The position numbers were made by a program, and so were the translations under genes. A stretch of 64,000 nucleotides of DNA from Ruegeria arenilitoris (GTDB lineage Bacteria; Pseudomonadota; Alphaproteobacteria; Rhodobacterales; Rhodobacteraceae): contig NZ_WQCA01000015.1 in NCBI RefSeq assembly GCF_013032445.1, positions 1-64,000 on the forward strand, read 5' to 3'. Below are positions 8,194 to 17,821 of this stretch, one piece after another. The notes under the pieces are model-generated. The model was not told the origin of the DNA and searched no databases. It worked only from the letters and a program-made list of their open reading frames with translations. Positions within the stretch are counted from its first letter, which is position 1, and each line of letters starts with the position of its first letter.

Positions 8194-10128
8194 ATGGAGA
8201 TTTTCGAGCAGTTTGCAGAAGAGTATGGGCGGACCAAGCTCATCGAAATGACATTGCAGGACTATTTGCTGGAATGTCGCGAAGACCCAACAATGCGGGC
8301 TACCGCCGCCGAGCGGATGGTCGCCGCTATTGACGAACCAGAGCTTGTCGACACCAGTCAGGAGGCTCGGCTCAGTCGTATTTTTCTTAACCGGACAATC
8401 AAGCGATATAAACCCTTCCGGGACATATATGGCGTCGAGGAAACCATCGAACGCATCGTTGGTTTTTTTCGCCATGCCAGTCAGGGTCTCGAGGAACGCA
8501 AGCAAATTCTCTATTTGTTAGGTCCGGTCGGCGGAGGCAAGTCAACGCTTGCCGAGATTCTCAAAAACCTGATGGAACGGCAGCCGATCTATGTGCTGGC
8601 GGCGGGTGACCAGATCAGCCCGATCTTTGAATCTCCGCTTGGCCTGTTCGACCGCGACCGGATGGGGGATTTGCTGGAGAACAAGTACAATATTCCCAAA
8701 CGGCTGTTGAACGGATTGATTTCCCCCTGGGCTGTTAAGCGTTTACAGGAGTTTGACGGCGATATTTCCAAGTTTTCGGTTGTCAAACTCTATCCGTCGA
8801 AGCTGCGCCAGATTTGTGTCGCCAAAACCGAGCCGGGCGATGAAAACAACCAAGACATTTCTTCGCTCGTCGGGAAGCTCGACATACGCAAGCTGGAAGA
8901 ATTCAGCCAGAACGACCCGGATGCCTATTCCTATTCCGGTGCTCTGAACCGCACCACGCAGGGGCTGATGGAATTCGTTGAGATGTTCAAGGCGCCAATC
9001 AAGGTGCTGCATCCCTTGCTGACGGCCACGCAGGAGGGCTCATACGCGGGCACTGAGAACATCGGCGCCTTCCCCTTCCAGGGCGTCATTGTCGCGCACT
9101 CAAACGAAGCGGAATGGCAGCAGTTCAAAAATAATAAGAACAACGAGGCCTTTCTGGACCGGATCAGTCTGGTCAAGGTGCCCTATTGCTTGCGTGCCTC
9201 GGATGAAACCCGAATTTACGAGAAGTTGCTTGAGGAAAGCAGTCTGGGTGAATCCCCCTGTGCGCCGGAAACGCTGTCCATTCTAAGCCAGTTCAGCGTT
9301 CTGACACGGTTGAAAGAACATGAAAACTCGCCGACATTTTCCAAGCTCCGTGTCTATGACGGTGAAACCCTGAAAGATACCGATCCCAAAGCGCGGTCCG
9401 TGCAGGAATATCGAGATGCCGCCGGCGTGGACGAAGGGATGACGGGCACATCCACCCGCTTTGCGTTCAAGGTGCTGTCCGAGACCTTCAACCACGACAC
9501 CGACGAAGTCGGCGCCGATCCGGTTCATCTGCTCTATGTTCTGGAACAGGCCGTGAAACGCGAACAATTCCCCGACGAGGTTGAAAGCCGGTACCTGTCG
9601 TTCATGAAGGACGATCTGTCACCGCGCTACGCGGAATTCATCGGCAACGAGATCCAAAAGGCCTATCTGGAATCCTATTCTGACTTTGGTCAGAACCTTT
9701 TCGACCGATACATCGCCTTTGCTGATGCCTGGATCGAAGATCAGGACTTCAAGGATCCGGATACCGGGCAGATCCTCAATCGTGGTGTTCTGGAACAGGA
9801 GCTTGAAAAGATCGAAAAACCGGCCGGAATTTCCAACCCCAAGGATTTCCGGAACGAAGTGGTCAAATTCGTGCTGCGCGCGCGGGCCAACAATCGCGGT
9901 CGCAACCCTGACTGGCGCAAATATGAAAAGCTGAGAAGGGTCATCGAAAAGCGCATGTTCGGTCAGATTCAGGACTTGCTGCCGGTCATCAGTTTTGGTG
10001 CCAAGCGGGATAAGGAAACTGAAGCCAAGCATAACGAGTTCATCGATCGCATGACCGGTCGCGGGTACACGCGTCGACAGGTCAGGCGCCTGGTTGAATG
10101 GTACATGCGGGTCAACAAGGCAGGATGA
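8194..10128 (+). CDS. prkA: PrkA-family serine protein kinase / AAA-type ATPase
   Basis: 644 residues, the standard length for PrkA (YeaG). The Walker A motif LLGPVGGGKSTLAE is at about residues 108-121, inside the AAA-like N-terminal domain. The family segment FPFQGVIVAHSNEAEWQQF and the C-terminal PrkA domain with NRGVLEQELEKIEKP are also present. YeaG-type proteins are linked to starvation and stress adaptation; kinase activity has been reported for the family, and recent work on Bacillus PrkA also describes ATP-dependent protease activity. It heads the conserved trio prkA-yeaH-ycgB, with 15 bases to the next gene. A stress-type promoter is expected in the long upstream gap but was not identified. 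Confidence 0.93.
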   Translation: MEIFEQFAEEYGRTKLIEMTLQDYLLECREDPTMRATAAERMVAAIDEPELVDTSQEARLSRIFLNRTIKRYKPFRDIYGVEETIERIVGFFRHASQGLEERKQILYLLGPVGGGKSTLAEILKNLMERQPIYVLAAGDQISPIFESPLGLFDRDRMGDLLENKYNIPKRLLNGLISPWAVKRLQEFDGDISKFSVVKLYPSKLRQICVAKTEPGDENNQDISSLVGKLDIRKLEEFSQNDPDAYSYSGALNRTTQGLMEFVEMFKAPIKVLHPLLTATQEGSYAGTENIGAFPFQGVIVAHSNEAEWQQFKNNKNNEAFLDRISLVKVPYCLRASDETRIYEKLLEESSLGESPCAPETLSILSQFSVLTRLKEHENSPTFSKLRVYDGETLKDTDPKARSVQEYRDAAGVDEGMTGTSTRFAFKVLSETFNHDTDEVGADPVHLLYVLEQAVKREQFPDEVESRYLSFMKDDLSPRYAEFIGNEIQKAYLESYSDFGQNLFDRYIAFADAWIEDQDFKDPDTGQILNRGVLEQELEKIEKPAGISNPKDFRNEVVKFVLRARANNRGRNPDWRKYEKLRRVIEKRMFGQIQDLLPVISFGAKRDKETEAKHNEFIDRMTGRGYTRRQVRRLVEWYMRVNKAG

Positions 10129-10143
10129 GGAGTCTATGCTAAA

Positions 10144-11466
10144 ATGGCCCATTTCATCGATCGAAGGCTGAACCCCAAGGATAAGAACCTTGGGAATCGC
10201 AGGCGATTTCTGCGCCGGGTTCGCTCGGCCGTTAAAGAGGCGGTTGACGAAAGCGTCCGACGCCGGAAAATCGCCGATGTCGGCCAGCAGGAAAATATCT
10301 CGGTACCGTCAGAAGGGATCGGAGAACCGCATTTTCAGCATGACAGCAAAGGTGGTATCCGAGACCGGGTCCTGACTGGAAACAAGAAGTTTAGGGCGGG
10401 TGACCGGCTCAAGAAACCTCCGTCAGGACAGGAAGGGCAGGGTGGACGTGAAGGCGCACCTGATGGGGAGGGCGAGGACGAATTCATGTTCGTTCTGTCA
10501 CGTGACGAGTTTCTGTCCCTGTTCTTCGAGGATCTCGAACTGCCCGACATGGTCAAACGCAGTTTGAAAGAGGTGACAATCTCCAAACCGCATCGCATGG
10601 GCTACACAGCCGCTGGGACGCCCGCCAACCTCAGTGTTTCGCGCACGATGCGCAATGCGTTCGGTCGACGGCTTGCAATGCGGCGCCCAAATAACGCGGA
10701 GATTCAGGCCCTTACGAAACAGGTTGAAGAGCTCGAGGCGTTGAAAAAGCCTGATGCGGTACAAAAAGCGGAAAGACAGGTGCTGCGCGAGAAGCTCGAC
10801 AAGATGCTGCGGCGGCGTAAGATCGTCCCCTACATCGACCCGCTGGATGTGCGTTACAAGTATTTCGAAATGCGCCCCGAGCCGGCGGCGAATGCGGTGA
10901 TGTTCTGCCTGATGGACGTTTCGGCCTCGATGGGCGAGCGGGAAAAGAGCCTTGCCAAGCAGTTCTTCGTTCTGCTGCATCTTTTCCTCAAACAACGCTA
11001 CGACAAGATCGAGCTTGTTTTCATCCGCCACACCCAGATCGCGGCGGAGGTTGATGAAGATACCTTTTTTCACTCTCGCCAGACCGGCGGTACGGTCGTG
11101 AGCAGCGCGCTTAACGAGATGAAACGGATAATCGAAGCCCGTTATCCACCCTCACAGTGGAATATCTATGCCGCGCAGGCATCAGATGGAGAGAATTTCA
11201 GCGGAGATTCAAGGCTGTGTGCCGATCTGTTGACCAGTGATCTGATGAAAGGCTGCCAATACTTCGCCTATACGGAAATCGTGGACGAGACCGAAGCCAA
11301 TCTGATGAACAGCGAAGATAATGGCATGGAGCTGTGGCGTTCTTACCGGCAGGTTGCAGAGGCCTGGCCAAATTTCGCCATGAAGCGGATCGCGCGCGCC
11401 AGCGACATCTACCCGGTTCTGCACGAGCTGTTTGCGCGCAAGACGAACGGAGTTTCCAATGGCTGA
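10144..11466 (+). CDS. YeaH/YhbH family protein (DUF444, VWA-like)
   Basis: 440 residues; the start at 10144 is preceded by GAGG about 10 bases upstream. The N-terminus MAHFIDRRLNPKDKNLGNRR is the family hallmark, and a basic, Gly-rich linker (EGQGGREGAPDGEGEDEF) follows. The C-terminal half is VWA-like, with a MIDAS-type motif in MDVSASMGEREKS and TGGTVVSSAL later. The family is always found with PrkA and SpoVR and is thought to act in the same stress response; its molecular role is not settled. It ends 8 bases inside the start of the SpoVR gene, implying translational coupling. Confidence 0.9.
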   Translation: MAHFIDRRLNPKDKNLGNRRRFLRRVRSAVKEAVDESVRRRKIADVGQQENISVPSEGIGEPHFQHDSKGGIRDRVLTGNKKFRAGDRLKKPPSGQEGQGGREGAPDGEGEDEFMFVLSRDEFLSLFFEDLELPDMVKRSLKEVTISKPHRMGYTAAGTPANLSVSRTMRNAFGRRLAMRRPNNAEIQALTKQVEELEALKKPDAVQKAERQVLREKLDKMLRRRKIVPYIDPLDVRYKYFEMRPEPAANAVMFCLMDVSASMGEREKSLAKQFFVLLHLFLKQRYDKIELVFIRHTQIAAEVDEDTFFHSRQTGGTVVSSALNEMKRIIEARYPPSQWNIYAAQASDGENFSGDSRLCADLLTSDLMKGCQYFAYTEIVDETEANLMNSEDNGMELWRSYRQVAEAWPNFAMKRIARASDIYPVLHELFARKTNGVSNG

Positions 11467-12943
11467 TCGGGCCGAAACCAGGACACCACTGTTTGATAGC
11501 TCGGAATGGGATTTTGAGACCATCCAGCGCAGCTATGACGCGATCGAGCGTGTGGCGATTGATGATCTTGAACTCGACGTCTATCCGAACCAGATCGAAA
11601 TTATCTCGTACCAGCAAATGCTGGATGCCTATTCGTCGACCGGGATGCCGCTGATGTATCGGCACTGGTCTTTTGGCAAGCGTTTCGTTCACGAAGAGAA
11701 AGCCTATAGCAAAGGCGCAAACGGTCTTGCCTATGAGATCGTGATCAACTCCGATCCCTGTATCTCGTACTGCCTCGAAGACAACACGATGGCGCTTCAG
11801 GTGCTTGTGATCGCCCACGCGGCCTTCGGGCACAATCATTTCTTCAAGAACAATCACCTGTTTCGCCAGTGGAGTGATGCGCGGGGTATTCTCGACTATC
11901 TAGACTATGCACGCGGATTTATTGCTCAATGCGAAGAATTGCACGGGGAACGCGAGGTTGAGCATTTGCTGGACGCAGCCCACGCTCTCATGCCGTCGAG
12001 CGTTTTCCGGCACAGGCGTCCACCTCACTCATCGCTCGCGGATGAGAGAACCCGGCAGCGTGAGCGGCGCATCGAAGAGGAACGGGCGGTTCACTACCTG
12101 TGGGACGCCTTCGATCACCCCACGCAATCGTCGAAAACCGATGAAGAGGCGCGGAAACGCAAGCGTGAAATGGGCCTGCCGGAAGAAAACCTGCTCTATT
12201 TCGTCGAACGCCACAGCCCGGTTCTGAAGTCCTGGCAACGTGAAGTTTTGCGTATCGTTCGCAATATCGCTCAGTATTTCTACCCGCAGCGTCAGACAAA
12301 AGTGATGAACGAAGGATGCGCCTGCTTCGTCCACTATTACATTACAAACGAGTTGCATCGCTCCGGTCTGCTGACGGATGGCGCCATGCTCGAAATTCTG
12401 CACAGCCATACCAATGTGCTGACGCAACCCGACTTTGACGCTCCGAATGCGATGGGGATAAACCCTTATGCGCTGGGTTTTGCGATGATGCAGGATATCC
12501 AGCGCATCTGCACCGACCCGACCGATGAAGACCGGGAATGGTTTCCTGACATAGCGGGCAGCGGCGCGTGGCGCGATGTGTTAAAGGATGCCTGGGCCAA
12601 CTTTCGCGACGAGAGTTTCGTTCAGCAGTTCCTCAGCCCCAATGTCATGCGCCGGTTCCGCATGTTTTCGCTGACAGATGACGAGGGAAAACCCTTTTAC
12701 ACGGTCGAAGCGATTCATGACGAACGCGGCTATCACCAGGTGCGCGACACCCTGGCGCGCAGTTTCGACGTTTCGGAATACGATCCCGATATTCAGATCG
12801 TGGATGTTGACTTAATGGGGGATCGTCACCTCAGGCTGCATCACTCCGTGCGTAACGGTGTGCCGCTGGACAAAAAGACCTGCGAAGGGACCTTGGGCCA
12901 TCTGCGGGAGATTTGGGGTTTCGACGTAGCGTTCGAGAATTAG
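11459..12943 (+). CDS. SpoVR/YcgB family protein
   Basis: 494 residues from ATG 11459, overlapping the previous gene by 8 bases. The core reads YPNQIEIISYQQMLDAYSS, then MPLMYRHWSFGKRF, and later NEGCACFVHYYITNELH with a conserved Glu/His-rich centre; all are typical of SpoVR. The family was named for a role in Bacillus spore cortex formation but is widespread in non-sporulating bacteria as the third gene of the prkA-yeaH-ycgB stress operon. The length matches the E. coli YcgB type (about 510). The biochemical function is unknown. Confidence 0.92.
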   Translation: MADRAETRTPLFDSSEWDFETIQRSYDAIERVAIDDLELDVYPNQIEIISYQQMLDAYSSTGMPLMYRHWSFGKRFVHEEKAYSKGANGLAYEIVINSDPCISYCLEDNTMALQVLVIAHAAFGHNHFFKNNHLFRQWSDARGILDYLDYARGFIAQCEELHGEREVEHLLDAAHALMPSSVFRHRRPPHSSLADERTRQRERRIEEERAVHYLWDAFDHPTQSSKTDEEARKRKREMGLPEENLLYFVERHSPVLKSWQREVLRIVRNIAQYFYPQRQTKVMNEGCACFVHYYITNELHRSGLLTDGAMLEILHSHTNVLTQPDFDAPNAMGINPYALGFAMMQDIQRICTDPTDEDREWFPDIAGSGAWRDVLKDAWANFRDESFVQQFLSPNVMRRFRMFSLTDDEGKPFYTVEAIHDERGYHQVRDTLARSFDVSEYDPDIQIVDVDLMGDRHLRLHHSVRNGVPLDKKTCEGTLGHLREIWGFDVAFEN

Positions 12944-13145
12944 CAACGATTGTGTGCAAAATCTGAGTTCAGATTGACGAGGGAGCCTTTGCTGGTGCCT
13001 GTTGCTGATAAAGAGTATCGGCAGGTTATCGACCTTGCACAATCAACTTTGTATCGCGGATCCTTGTCGCTGACACAGTTTTTGGACGCTGATCCTCCCC
13101 CTTTTAAGTGGTCCGCCGCTATGCTTAGTGAACGGAGGACCAAAA

Positions 13146-13508
13146 ATGGTAAACAAGCGACACAAGCCCTAGAAGATTATCACTAAGTTACGTCAGGTCG
13201 AATTGCTTGTCGGGCAAGGTATGGCAAGGGTCGATGCGATCCGCGAGCTACGCATAGCTGAGCCGATCAATTTTCGCTGGCGCAAGCAATATGGCAGTAT
13301 GGGAACCGACCAGTTTAGGGAGCTCAAACGACTTCAGAAGGAGAACGCGCGGTTTGAGAAAGGCTGTTTCTGACCTCACCTTGGACAAGCTGATCCTGGC
13401 GGAGGCCGCAAAGGGAAACTTCTCCGCACGTCGTCGTGCCTGTATCAATCAGGTTCGCTGTCAGTTCAGTATCTCGGAACGCCAAGCCTGTCGTGTATTG
13501 AAGCAGAT
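13146..13508 (+). pseudogene. Decayed IS3-family transposase OrfA
   Basis: From ATG 13146 the frame has a TAG at codon 9, then continues as KLRQVELLVGQGMARVDAIRE and FRWRKQYGSMGTDQFRELKRL. A frameshift near 13350 moves the reading to LRKAVSDLTLDKLILAEAAKGN in another frame, ending around ISERQACRVLKQ. This is the IS3-group OrfA helix-turn-helix and leucine-zipper region running into the start of OrfB. A stem TGGTCC...GGACCA lies just upstream (13108-13142). The element is cut off at about 13508, where a binding-protein relic begins, so most of the transposase is gone. Confidence 0.8.
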
Positions 13509-14392
13509 CGTTGGCCATCGGGATCGAGGTGAACTCGGTCGCGGTGCCCACCGGCGAGACCTGGCTGGTCCAGATCAAGAGCGCGGCACGGGCCAAGACC
13601 GCCCCGGCGGATGTGTCGCTAATGGTCGGTATCCCGCGCAGTCAGGGTGCAGATCAGAAAGTAATCAAAACCCTCGACGATTCCAAATACCCAAACCTGT
13701 CGAACATGTTGGATACATTCCAGGACCGCTATGATGACGGTAACCTATTTGGGGTCGGTGCGGTGTCGAGGTACATCACACTTTGCACAAACTCGGACGA
13801 AATTCCCGAAGCCCCGGACAGTTGGGCAGCGTTGTGGGATGAGACCTACGAGGACCAGATCGGTCTGCTGGGTCTGGTCTCAAACTCTTACATGCTGGAA
13901 GTGACCGCTACGACATTCTTTGGGGGCACCGAAATTCTGAAGTCGAAGAAAGGCATCCAGCAGGTGTTCGACAAATTTTCCGAGGTCGTTCCTAATGTAC
14001 GGCTTTGGTACAAGGATGAGAGCGCGTTTCACCAATCCTTGCAGGACGGTGAAATTCCGATGGGCCAATATTACCACGACGTGGCGGGCCTTGCCGCTGC
14101 CGAGGGGTTCCCGGCTGTCTCCACCTTCCCGAAAAAAGGCGGAATTGTAGATTCAGGCTATTGAACCGTTCCCGAGCATGCCCAGCCGATTGATTAGATT
14201 CATGAATTCATCAACTTTTTTTCGGCACCTGAGACACAGGCCCTGTTGCCACGCAATGTCGGCAAAGCTCCGGTCGTCGATCCGGCCTTGGCCGATCTGA
14301 CAGAGGAAGAACTGGCAGCAGTCAGCAGCCCGAAGGCCCCGATCGTTCCACGCCCTTGGGGAAGTGACAGCCTTTCAAAGAGACCATGCTGA
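13509..14392 (+). pseudogene. Decayed ABC transporter substrate-binding protein (polyamine type)
   Basis: One frame reads as the middle and end of a periplasmic binding protein of the spermidine/putrescine type: DDGNLFGVGAVSRYITLCTN, then a mature C-terminal domain ending in FINFFSAPETQALLPRNVGK. The N-terminus and signal peptide are missing; the sequence starts abruptly at the IS3 relic. Two in-frame nonsense codons interrupt it: TGA at 14162 (where a Trp would be expected after DSGY) and TAG at 14195 (probably a former CAG). After that the frame continues to a stop at 14390. No permease or ATPase of this system is in the window. Confidence 0.75.
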
Positions 14393-14580
14393 AGCCTGTT
14401 GAAAAACTATTCGGAGTGAACAAACGCCAGGTTCTGCATACTCGCCAATTGGCCCCCAAAGTTTGCGACACATCCGCTGTGAATCATGCCGCCTGGCGGA
14501 AATCAATGGGTCCCGACCTTAGGAACCCTTGGACAGCGGCGGGGCTCAAGTTACTCTGAACGTAAAACCAGAGGTCTAGC

Positions 14581-15507
14581 GTGCATCGATTCATCCTTCA
14601 GATGACGGCGATCCTTGTATTCTCGACGGGGCTTCACGCCGAAAAGAGCGACTATCTTGAGCTTGCGCAGCGCGGCTGGGGGTATGAGCTTCGGTCCACT
14701 ATGATCGGTCGCGACATGGCCGTTCCCGTTCACATCGACGGGCGGAATCTCGCTGGTGCTGCACTCTGCCTGATCGGCGAGCGGCCTCATCCGCAGACAT
14801 TGATGGTTCTGAACACATTTCGGGACTTGCTGAAACACAGTTACGGATATCCCACGCCGATGCGCTATGCAGGCCGGTCAGCCAGAAATTGCGGCACCGG
14901 TCGCACTGTGGTTTTGCGCCTTTATTCCGGATACCCCCCGGAACGAGAGCTGTCTTTGGACTTGGACTGGCTCAGCGAAACCCATCTGCTTGGCCTGCCG
15001 GTGGGACGCAGATACGTAATGACTTCACCGGCGATGGCGCAGACCTTCTTTGGCCATCGTGGCCAGGGAACGCATATTGTGGTCAAACAACCGGCCCATG
15101 GCCGACCGGACCTGTTGGAGAGGGCATTCCACAAGTCTATCCTGCTGGAGGAGCTTTTTCAGTCCTATACGTTTGGCATGGACGTTCCGCATTTTGACAG
15201 GGCCACCGGATTTCTGTCCAAGCTGCAGGAAACGCCGGTCAATCTGCACCGTTGGCCCTGGAGTTCACATGATTTCATGCGGGCGCTATTGAACTCCAAC
15301 CCCAGCGGGCTGTGTGCATTTGATGTGTTCATGCTGCACGCCGTGGCGCAGTCGCCTGTAGATCAGACGATCGATCCGGGGTTCTTCGACTATATCGACC
15401 GACAGTACGACCGGCTTTGGGCGCACACCGACAAAACACTGTCCGACCCGCGGTTTTCGTCCCTGTTTGATGACAGCTGTACCCGGGCGGTTCAGGTTGC
15501 CAGGTAA
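14581..15507 (+). CDS. Secreted protein of unknown function (possibly DUF2927-like)
   Basis: 308 residues from a GTG start at 14581. A hydrophobic signal-like segment (FILQMTAILVFSTGLHAE) is followed by a mature, mostly soluble domain. The LLEELFQSYTF stretch resembles the EE-x-Q core of DUF2927 proteins that are common in Rhodobacteraceae, but I am not certain of the family. It precedes the moxR gene by 84 bases on the same strand and probably shares its promoter (14393-14580). A role in maturation or protection of periplasmic quinoproteins would fit the position but is not shown by the sequence. Confidence 0.65.
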   Translation: MHRFILQMTAILVFSTGLHAEKSDYLELAQRGWGYELRSTMIGRDMAVPVHIDGRNLAGAALCLIGERPHPQTLMVLNTFRDLLKHSYGYPTPMRYAGRSARNCGTGRTVVLRLYSGYPPERELSLDLDWLSETHLLGLPVGRRYVMTSPAMAQTFFGHRGQGTHIVVKQPAHGRPDLLERAFHKSILLEELFQSYTFGMDVPHFDRATGFLSKLQETPVNLHRWPWSSHDFMRALLNSNPSGLCAFDVFMLHAVAQSPVDQTIDPGFFDYIDRQYDRLWAHTDKTLSDPRFSSLFDDSCTRAVQVAR

Positions 15508-15591
15508 TACCATCGGGTGTGTTTTGCGGGACGGCTGACTCCGGTTAGCCTGAACCAGGGCGTTGCGCCCGCGCCACCATGGGGAGGACAC

Positions 15592-16548
15592 ATGGATACC
15601 AGGCCTGAAAATCCGCCGCGCGCGATTGAAGAGTTGTCGGGATACTTGTCGCAGGGGTTGGTTGGGCATGAACACCTGATCGAATGCCTTTTGATCGCAC
15701 TGCTGGAAGGTGGTCACCTTCTGGTCGAGGGCGCGCCCGGCCTGGCCAAGACCCGCGCTGTCAAATGGCTGTCAAACGCTGTAGAGGGCAGTTTTGCACG
15801 GATACAATGCACCCCCGACCTGATGCCGTCGGACGTGACCGGAACGCCGGTTTACAAGTCGCAGGATGGGCGGTTCGAATTTGTTCCGGGGCCGGTCTTT
15901 CACACCCTCGTTCTGGTTGATGAGATCAACCGGGCACCACCCAAGGTTCAATCCGCCCTGCTTGAAGCCATGGCCGAGCATCAGGTGACCGTCGGGAACG
16001 AAACCCACGCACTTCCCGATCCATTTCTGGTCATTGCCACTCAGAACCCGATCGAACATGACGGTACCTTTCCGTTGCCCGAAGCTCAGCTGGACAGGTT
16101 TTTGCTGCATGTGGTCCTGTCGCTGCCGGATCTGGAAACCGAACGCCGGATACTGGATCTGGTCATCGCGGAATCTCAGGACGGCCCACCGGATGTGCGG
16201 CGCATGACTCTCGAGGGTTTGCGCGCGGCCCGGTCAGATGCCCGTGCGGTTCATGTGGCACCGGAATTGCGGGATTACATCGTCCGCCTTGTCTCGGCCA
16301 CGCGCGAGGGGCCGTTGGCGGACCACGTGGAACATGCTGTCTCGCCACGTGGGTCGCTTGCGCTGGCCTCGGCCGCGCGGGCGCGGGCTTATCTACGCGG
16401 CCGCGATTTTGCTTTGCCGGAAGATGTGGTCGCTGTGGCCCCCGACGCGCTGGCCCATCGGATGGTGCTGACCTGGCGGGCCATAGCGGATGGGCACAAA
16501 CCGCGCAGTCTGGTGGCCGATATTCTGGATAGGGTGGAACCGTTGTGA
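15592..16548 (+). CDS. moxR: MoxR-family AAA+ ATPase
   Basis: 318 residues from ATG 15592, with GGGAGG upstream. The Walker A motif EGAPGLAKT is at residues 46-54, Walker B LVDEINRAPPKVQSALLEAM follows, and ATQNPIEHDGTFPLPEAQLDRF is the sensor-1 and MoxR-specific region. MoxR ATPases act as chaperones with VWA-domain partners encoded beside them; the founding example is required for methanol dehydrogenase maturation in Paracoccus. Here it overlaps the DUF58 gene by four bases (GTGA) and leads a module with two VWA proteins. No mxaF lies in the window; the nearest quinoprotein is XoxF. Confidence 0.9.
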   Translation: MDTRPENPPRAIEELSGYLSQGLVGHEHLIECLLIALLEGGHLLVEGAPGLAKTRAVKWLSNAVEGSFARIQCTPDLMPSDVTGTPVYKSQDGRFEFVPGPVFHTLVLVDEINRAPPKVQSALLEAMAEHQVTVGNETHALPDPFLVIATQNPIEHDGTFPLPEAQLDRFLLHVVLSLPDLETERRILDLVIAESQDGPPDVRRMTLEGLRAARSDARAVHVAPELRDYIVRLVSATREGPLADHVEHAVSPRGSLALASAARARAYLRGRDFALPEDVVAVAPDALAHRMVLTWRAIADGHKPRSLVADILDRVEPL

Positions 16549-17453
16549 CCGACCTGTTGTCACAATCTGGTGTGAGCCTGACGTCGGACGCTCTGATCGC
16601 TCTGCGACGTCTGGCTTTGGCGGCGTATGCCAACCCGCCGGTTGTGGCCTTGCCCGGGGGATTTATGACCCGAAAGCGCGGGCAGGGCGTCGAGGTCGCA
16701 GATGCGCGTGAATATGTGGCTGGCGACGATATCCGCCATCTGGACCGGGGTACAACCGCGCGTACTGGGCGACTGCATGTCCGTCAGTTTCAGGAAGAGC
16801 GTGACCGGGTCTCACTGCTGGTTGCCGATTTTCGCGCGCCGATGTTCTGGGGGGTGCGACGGGCGTTTTTGTCTGTTGCCGCCGCCGAGGTACTGGCGCT
16901 GATTGGCTGGCACCTGATGGAGAGCGGCGGGCGTGTCGGTCTGTTGGCAATCACGACCGGGGCGCCGGTCATCGTCCCACCGCGCGGCAGAACGCGCGGA
17001 ATGCTGGCTGTGATCGGCGGTCTGGTACAGGCCCATGGGCGCAGCCTGACATCTCTGCGGAACGGACAGGACGAAGGGCGACCGCTGGACCGGGCATTGG
17101 AAACCGTGGAGCGCCTGACCCGGTCGGGTTCAGAAATCATTATAGCATCGGGCTTCGACAAACCCGGCGATGGGCTTGCCGACCGGTTGGACCGTATTGC
17201 CCATCGCCGCCGCCCACGGCTGGTCCTAGTCACCGAGAGTAAGACAGACGAGATGCCGCGCGGCTGGTACCCCATGCGCCTGTCAGACGGGCAACAGAAA
17301 CGTGTGTATCTGAGCGGTGGCAGGGCGCGAAATAAGGACCTGTATCATCAAACAATCGCAACGCATTCGGCCCTTGTTCTGAATGCCAGTGACCCGGTCG
17401 AGGACACCAGCCGCCGCATCGCAGCCGCGTTTCCCGAGAGGATCGCCGCATGA
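16545..17453 (+). CDS. DUF58 domain protein (MxaS-like)
   Basis: 302 residues from a GTG start overlapping the moxR stop. The DUF58 signature is clear: RKRGQGVEVADAREYVAGDD followed by IRHLDRGTTARTGRLHVRQF, then a degenerate VWA-like half. DUF58 proteins occur with MoxR in both the mxaRS arrangement of methylotrophs and generic Bat operons. The protein is largely soluble and probably works with the MoxR ATPase at the inner membrane. The stop overlaps the next start by four bases (ATGA). Confidence 0.85.
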   Translation: MTDLLSQSGVSLTSDALIALRRLALAAYANPPVVALPGGFMTRKRGQGVEVADAREYVAGDDIRHLDRGTTARTGRLHVRQFQEERDRVSLLVADFRAPMFWGVRRAFLSVAAAEVLALIGWHLMESGGRVGLLAITTGAPVIVPPRGRTRGMLAVIGGLVQAHGRSLTSLRNGQDEGRPLDRALETVERLTRSGSEIIIASGFDKPGDGLADRLDRIAHRRRPRLVLVTESKTDEMPRGWYPMRLSDGQQKRVYLSGGRARNKDLYHQTIATHSALVLNASDPVEDTSRRIAAAFPERIAA

Positions 17454-17821
17454 ATGAAACTGCGATGTCCGAAGCCACAATGTTGGCCAGCCTGAGGGAC
17501 ACACGTCTGCCGGCCGAGGCAGCGGGTGGCGTTTTGGCTGAATACGCCGCGGTGGTCGGAATGGCGGCGTTGGCCGCGGTTTGTGTCGTCTTCGTTTTAC
17601 GGTTGCTGAGTATCCGACGCGTTGCGACGCGGACAGGCTTCGCTGTTGACACGCAGCCCGACATGTCAGGCTGGTCTGATGACCGCCGAAGGGTCGCTTT
17701 GTTGCATCAGCTTCGCAAGCGGGACCCGAAACGCTATTCGGAACTCGCAGGTGATCTGTACCGGCCGGGTGGAGGTCCCGATCTGGCGTCGCTTAAAGAC
17801 GAGGTCGCGCGCCGTGTTTGA
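17450..17821 (+). CDS. Small membrane protein, DUF4381-like
   Basis: 123 residues with one strong transmembrane helix (about residues 27-52, EYAAVVGMAALAAVCVVFVL). A cytoplasmic tail follows with RRVALLHQLRKRDPKRYSEL, the conserved feature of DUF4381 proteins of MoxR/VWA operons. It overlaps the DUF58 gene by ATGA and overlaps the next gene's GTG start by eight bases, so translation is coupled. Its likely role is a membrane adaptor of the MoxR-VWA complex; this is inferred from position. Confidence 0.75.
   Translation: MNETAMSEATMLASLRDTRLPAEAAGGVLAEYAAVVGMAALAAVCVVFVLRLLSIRRVATRTGFAVDTQPDMSGWSDDRRRVALLHQLRKRDPKRYSELAGDLYRPGGGPDLASLKDEVARRV

Noticed and set aside
12950..13186. 78-codon frame before the IS3 relic
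   Set aside because: No ribosome site or recognisable motif, and it runs into the relic in a different frame from orfA; probably non-coding debris.
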